DNA from: Dunaliella salina
Taxonomy: Eukaryota; Chlorophyta; Chlorophyceae; Chlamydomonadales; Dunaliellaceae
DNA length: 10,730 bases
Direction: 5' to 3'
Assembly (NCBI GenBank): GCA_002284615.2
Contig: MU069456.1
Location: 222,258-232,987 of the forward strand
Within the stretch, counting starts at the first letter, position 1; each line of letters starts with the position of its first letter. Positions 7,574-10,730 of this stretch are shown one piece after another. The notes beneath the pieces were generated by a model. The model was not told the DNA's origin and made no database searches. It worked only from the letters and a program-made list of their open reading frames with translations. A program made the position numbers and the translations under genes.

Positions 7574-9828
7574 CTGCCTCAACTAAGCTTTGATCTGGCT
7601 TTAATCACCAGGGATCGCAGTCCAAGATGGGAAACAATGTGAATCAAACCAGAGACATCGGAGTGCTGATGCATGCTCATCAACTTCTGAAATTTTAATC
7701 ACATGTGGCATGCCATGCCTTCCACTATCCTTCAAATTGTTGAGTGATTTGCTCCTCCTTCGCCTCCACACCTTTCGCGCCCCCACCCTTGTGGATTTGG
7801 TTTTGAATTGTGGTCATGCACTGTGGGGACCCTTTAAGTCAGGCCAGCCATCTAGGTTCGAGTTCTTGCTCCATAAGGCACCCCCCGGCTTACATGACCT
7901 GCAGCAATGGTTGGGCATTTCACTAGGAGCACATTCTGGGGGGTCCGGGGGGCTGGGGCGGAGGCCAAGAAATTTGCTCCCTGGCGCCCAATTTTGGCAG
8001 GGAAAGTGGCAAGTAGACATTGCAGACCAACCACTGCAGCATTTGAGGTCGCGTCGTTTTTTTTTCTGGGACAAGTAAAACATTCATAGAAATTTGAAAA
8101 CTTAGCATGTGCTCCCTCCCTCAAATTTTGAAGCCCGATCTGTGCTCATGTTCTTAGTGCTTTGGGGCCAATGTTCACCCCCCTTTTTTCACTATGATGG
8201 ATCAGATTTGACCCAAAAAAGACCTGGAAGCCAAGGTGTAGGGCCAATTTGGGTCAAAACATGCATTTTGGCACTTATGTCACAGGGAATAGCCAAACCT
8301 AAAATATCTCAAAATGGCCCTTGGCTCACCCACAACGCCTCATCTTCACTTTTTGGATGCAGAATTGTTGAATTGCTGTAAGACCTTTTGCAACTACTCT
8401 GCATGCTCAGAATGCCTGAAATCCTGCGGGGCAAGAAACCCCCACCTTTGACATTGCATGGCTGGGCTGACTTAAAGATTCAAACTGACTCCTAAAGATT
8501 CAAGCCGAGCTTGGGCTCAGGAACCTGAGAAATTTAGTGGACTTCATAATCTGCGAAAGTTGCCCAGAGAATGTTTAGGTGGAGGGCCAAAATGTCCAGG
8601 TCCCCCCCCGCCACATCCTCTCTTCTCTTTTACCCTTCCTAACAGGAAAACTAATTAATACAACTTGATAGCTCTCATCCTCAGGTTTCTCAAAACACAA
8701 CTCTTTCATGGTTTGACTCGTGTCCAGGAACCTTCAAAAATTCTACCCTCCTCAAGGCTACACAATTTTCTGCCCACAACAGCCAGCCTAGCTAGTAGCA
8801 TCCAGAAGACTCAAGCACACACAATTTTTTGTAGAAAGCTGGAGGAAGTTACAAGACTTTCTTTCTGGATCACCTGCATGCGGTGCTTCACGTACCGCTG
8901 CCCTTACACCCCTTTTTAGCTTCACCCATGCATGCCCTGAACCATTACCCCCCTCCTCATCATGTGTCCATTCAACATAGGAGGAACAGCTCCAAACGGC
9001 GCACCTCCATAATCCACGTGGATACTGTGCTCAGGGCACCTCCAAAGCCTCCAATGGCCGCAAAAAGTGCAGAGTCCTGTCGTGCATTGCAGGGTTGATT
9101 ACAATATCACAAGATCAATGGGATTCAAGCCCTCAGCCATCAAGTTTGGCTGCCCGGCTCACTGTTGATGCTCAGACACATGCAAAGCAGGCACTCTCTT
9201 CACAAGAGCATTGCAGAGGGTTGCGTCTAGATGATCGGGCTCATGAAGGGTTGTCAAAGTGGAGCTCAACCTTCATGGACGCAGTCTCTGCCATGTAATG
9301 ACAAGGTTTACAAGGGAACATAATCTTCAGCCAGATAGCTTGGTTGCTCAGTGTGCTGCAAGAAATCCATAAGCTCAGACATGAAGCGATAAGTCTGAGT
9401 ATCTTGGCACCTATTGACAAATGAACTGAAACACATCAGCCAGCACACAAGCAAAATTTGCGGAAGCCTCTTGCCGACTTGCAACCTTCACATTGGTGGC
9501 TTGGTGCAGGCAGCAGAGCATGCGCTGGCTCATCAAATGCAAGGGGAGACTCCCTTCAAGACACCTTTTTATCCCAACACTGCAAAGCCTATGCCAACAC
9601 ACCGCCAAGTAAGAAAGGCACAGACCAGGGTGCTCTGCCAGGGCACTAAAGAAGACAAAAGAAAAGAAAAGGCTATAGCGCAGGCCATGGGCCACGTGCA
9701 TTAAGGCAAGGTCCCCTAGCTAGCATGCTTGCAGGGGCCTCACCAACAGGCCCTCAAACCTACAGAGACAAAACTAGCCGAAGTGAGAGCCAGAAACAGA
9801 GCTAATGAGGATCTGGAGGGGCACCCAC
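7574..9828 (-). other. Intron of FEX (2255 bp) carrying a dispersed repeat copy
   Basis: Bounded by GTGGGT at the 5' end (9828) and GCAG at the 3' end (7574). No further FEX exon could be recognised within it, though a small one would be easy to miss. It contains copy 2 of a dispersed repeat (about 7825-8470) and a homopolymer C run near 8604. Two opposed 96-codon open frames at 9411-9704 look like chance frames: neither shows a family motif. Confidence 0.6.
7825..8470 (+). repeat. Diverged dispersed repeat, copy 2
   Basis: Matches about 3615-4680 in the same orientation in several blocks: TCAGGCCAGCCATCTAGGTT against TCAGGTTAGCCAAGTAGGTT; CACTAGGAGCACATTCTGG against CATCAGGAGCACATTTCAGG; a C-run then T-run followed by CACT-TGATGGATCAG; TTTTGGCAC; and CACTTTTTGGATGCAGAA. 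It lacks roughly 150-bp and 250-bp stretches present in copy 1. No coding capacity was recognised. It sits in the FEX intron. Edges are approximate. Confidence 0.7.
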
Positions 9829-10316
9829 CTGCGCCAAGGTGAAGCTGTTCAGACGCACAGAAAGGATAGCAATCACGATGTCAATGGCTACCGCTGCTTG
9901 GTTGGCCAGCAACGTACCCAAGGGCAGCCAGGACCAGGTGGTGCCCTTGAGAAAGCGCGGAGCATTGAGGCGGCTGAGCTGCCATCTGAGCACACACCCA
10001 AACGGGGCGAGCAAGATGGAGAACCACACATATGCCCTGGGTCGTCCAGCAGACAGCACCTGCGATTGCAAATCCAGGACCAGGAACGCCAGGGACACGG
10101 CTGTTAAGGTGCACAAGGCGAGCAGGGCTGCCAGATTGGTTGCCGTGAAGAGCCACCCAGCATGTGCGCCGAGGGAAGTGTCTGGTGTGGTGGAAGTGGG
10201 TAGAGAGGGGGAGACGGAGGGGGATGGTGCAAACATGCCTGGCCGCTGATCCCATTGCTGTTGCTGCTGCTGCTGCTGCGGCTGCTGCTGCTGACCCCTC
10301 TGCTTCTTCTGATCCC

Positions 10317-10365
<49 letters not shown>

Positions 10366-10709
10366 ATGATGTTGAGCTTCAGGACCATTCGCACAGATGT
10401 CAGTCAGGTCCGAGTTAGGCTTGCTGATTGTGCCATCAGCTACTGCCAAAAACTGCCCAGGAGCCAATGCCGATCCGTGAACTCCACGTGACTCCTTAGA
10501 AACTCCCTTTTGTGGGTCATGGCTGGAGTGCAGGGCCCATGCCACGACCGCAAGCTGCTGGCCCAGCAACAGAGCCTGCAGCGCCACCGCATGACCCACA
10601 AAAAGGCCAGCCAGGGCAGCGACCCATTCGGTGTCGAATGAGCTGGGCGAGCCGCCCACCAGCATGCGCACCATTTGCAGCAGCCAGCTGGCATAGGTGG
10701 TAAGGGTGC
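9829..10709 (-). CDS. FEX: Fluoride exporter FEX, internal exon (end of domain 1, polyQ linker, start of domain 2); 5' part beyond window
   Basis: This exon encodes about 293 residues of a two-domain CrcB/Fluc-type fluoride channel, which in eukaryotes exports fluoride across the plasma membrane. Seen in order: TLTTYASW at residues 1-8, the TM3-break motif of domain 1; a hydrophobic segment around 27-60; a long polar linker around 61-180 with His5, Gln13 and Gln4-Pro-Gln8 runs; a connecting membrane segment around 184-212; then domain 2 with GCVLRWQLSRLN near 236-247 (family Arg in TM1) and GTLLAN at 264-269 (TM2 Asn of the fluoride pathway). The right edge follows a CACAG acceptor inside a (CA)n run and splits a Gly codon (phase 1), giving G-T-L-T-T as the family expects. 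The left edge is CAG|GTGGGT, phase 0. The ATG at 10674 is internal, not the start: the frame is open upstream and the conserved motif lies there. TM1 and TM2 of domain 1 must be in upstream exons outside the window. Family assignment is by remembered motif pattern, not by a search. Confidence 0.82.
10255..10371 (-). repeat. CAG/CAT trinucleotide tracts encoding Gln and His runs in FEX
   Basis: Read on the minus strand these are in-frame tracts: five CAT (His) at 10371-10357, thirteen CAG (Gln) at 10356-10318, a short spacer, then Gln4-Pro-Gln8 at 10293-10255. Each Gln tract is followed by Trp-Asp-Gln, which suggests that a unit of Gln tract plus WDQ was duplicated. The thirteen-unit tract is uninterrupted and likely length-variable. 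It falls in the linker between the two channel domains, where added length should be tolerated. Confidence 0.9.
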
Positions 10710-10710
10710 C

Positions 10711-10730
10711 TGTGTGTGTGTGTGTGTGTG
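10711..10730. repeat. TG/CA microsatellite at the window edge
   Basis: Ten TG units on the plus strand, running off the window. On the minus strand this CA run leads directly into the AG acceptor of the FEX exon, standing where a pyrimidine tract is usually found. Confidence 0.9.

Noticed and set aside
9411..9704. Opposed 96-codon frames on both strands
   Set aside because: They lie in the FEX intron, neither has a recognisable motif, and mirrored open frames of this size are expected by chance.
10104..10491. Open frames giving poly-Ser, poly-Ala or poly-Leu across the CTG/CAG tracts
   Set aside because: They are other-frame readings of the trinucleotide repeat. Only the frame giving His and Gln runs is joined to the fluoride-channel motifs.
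9802..10674. The 290-codon frame taken as a complete single-exon gene
   Set aside because: Its last residues (VGAPPDPH) read through a good GT donor, its first ATG cuts off the conserved TLTTYASW motif, and essential parts of the second channel domain are found in downstream exons.

Overview
The window looks like nuclear DNA from a eukaryote, probably an alga or other photosynthetic protist. Reasons: interstitial repeats of the CCCTAAA/TTTAGGG telomere type (used by plants, many green algae and dinoflagellates), long microsatellites, gene-poor DNA with dispersed repeats, and a gene broken by introns of about 2 kb. No operon, ribosome-binding-site or prokaryotic gene layout is visible. The exact lineage cannot be fixed from this sequence.

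The one gene I can name lies on the minus strand and occupies the right half (5438-10709, continuing past the right edge). It is a two-domain eukaryotic fluoride exporter (FEX, CrcB/Fluc family) in at least three visible exons: 10709-9829 (end of domain 1, long His/Gln-rich linker, connecting membrane segment, first half of domain 2), 7573-7415 (the core T-T-x-S-T motif of domain 2) and 5560-5438 (last membrane segment and stop codon). All three join in one frame and in the order expected for the family. The first exon or exons, encoding TM1, TM2 and the start of TM3, lie beyond position 10730. The 2255-bp and 1854-bp introns hold a dispersed repeat copy and a (TG)56 microsatellite.

The left end (1-2357) carries two 231-bp direct repeats, 95 percent identical and 2089 bp apart. 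A purine-rich tract followed by TGTAACAACC at 1548 sits between them. This fits a small, non-autonomous LTR retroelement whose left LTR is cut by the window edge, but a tandem duplication is not excluded. The copies and the spacer are dotted with CTGATTCAG-type short palindromes. From 2400 to 3350 there is no recognised gene, only a decayed cysteine-rich reading frame. An interstitial telomere-type array lies at 3356-3499. A diverged dispersed repeat follows at about 3615-4680, with a second copy at about 7825-8470 inside the FEX intron.

Only the FEX gene has an assignable job: a plasma-membrane channel letting fluoride leave the cell. The rest is repetitive or unassigned intergenic DNA.
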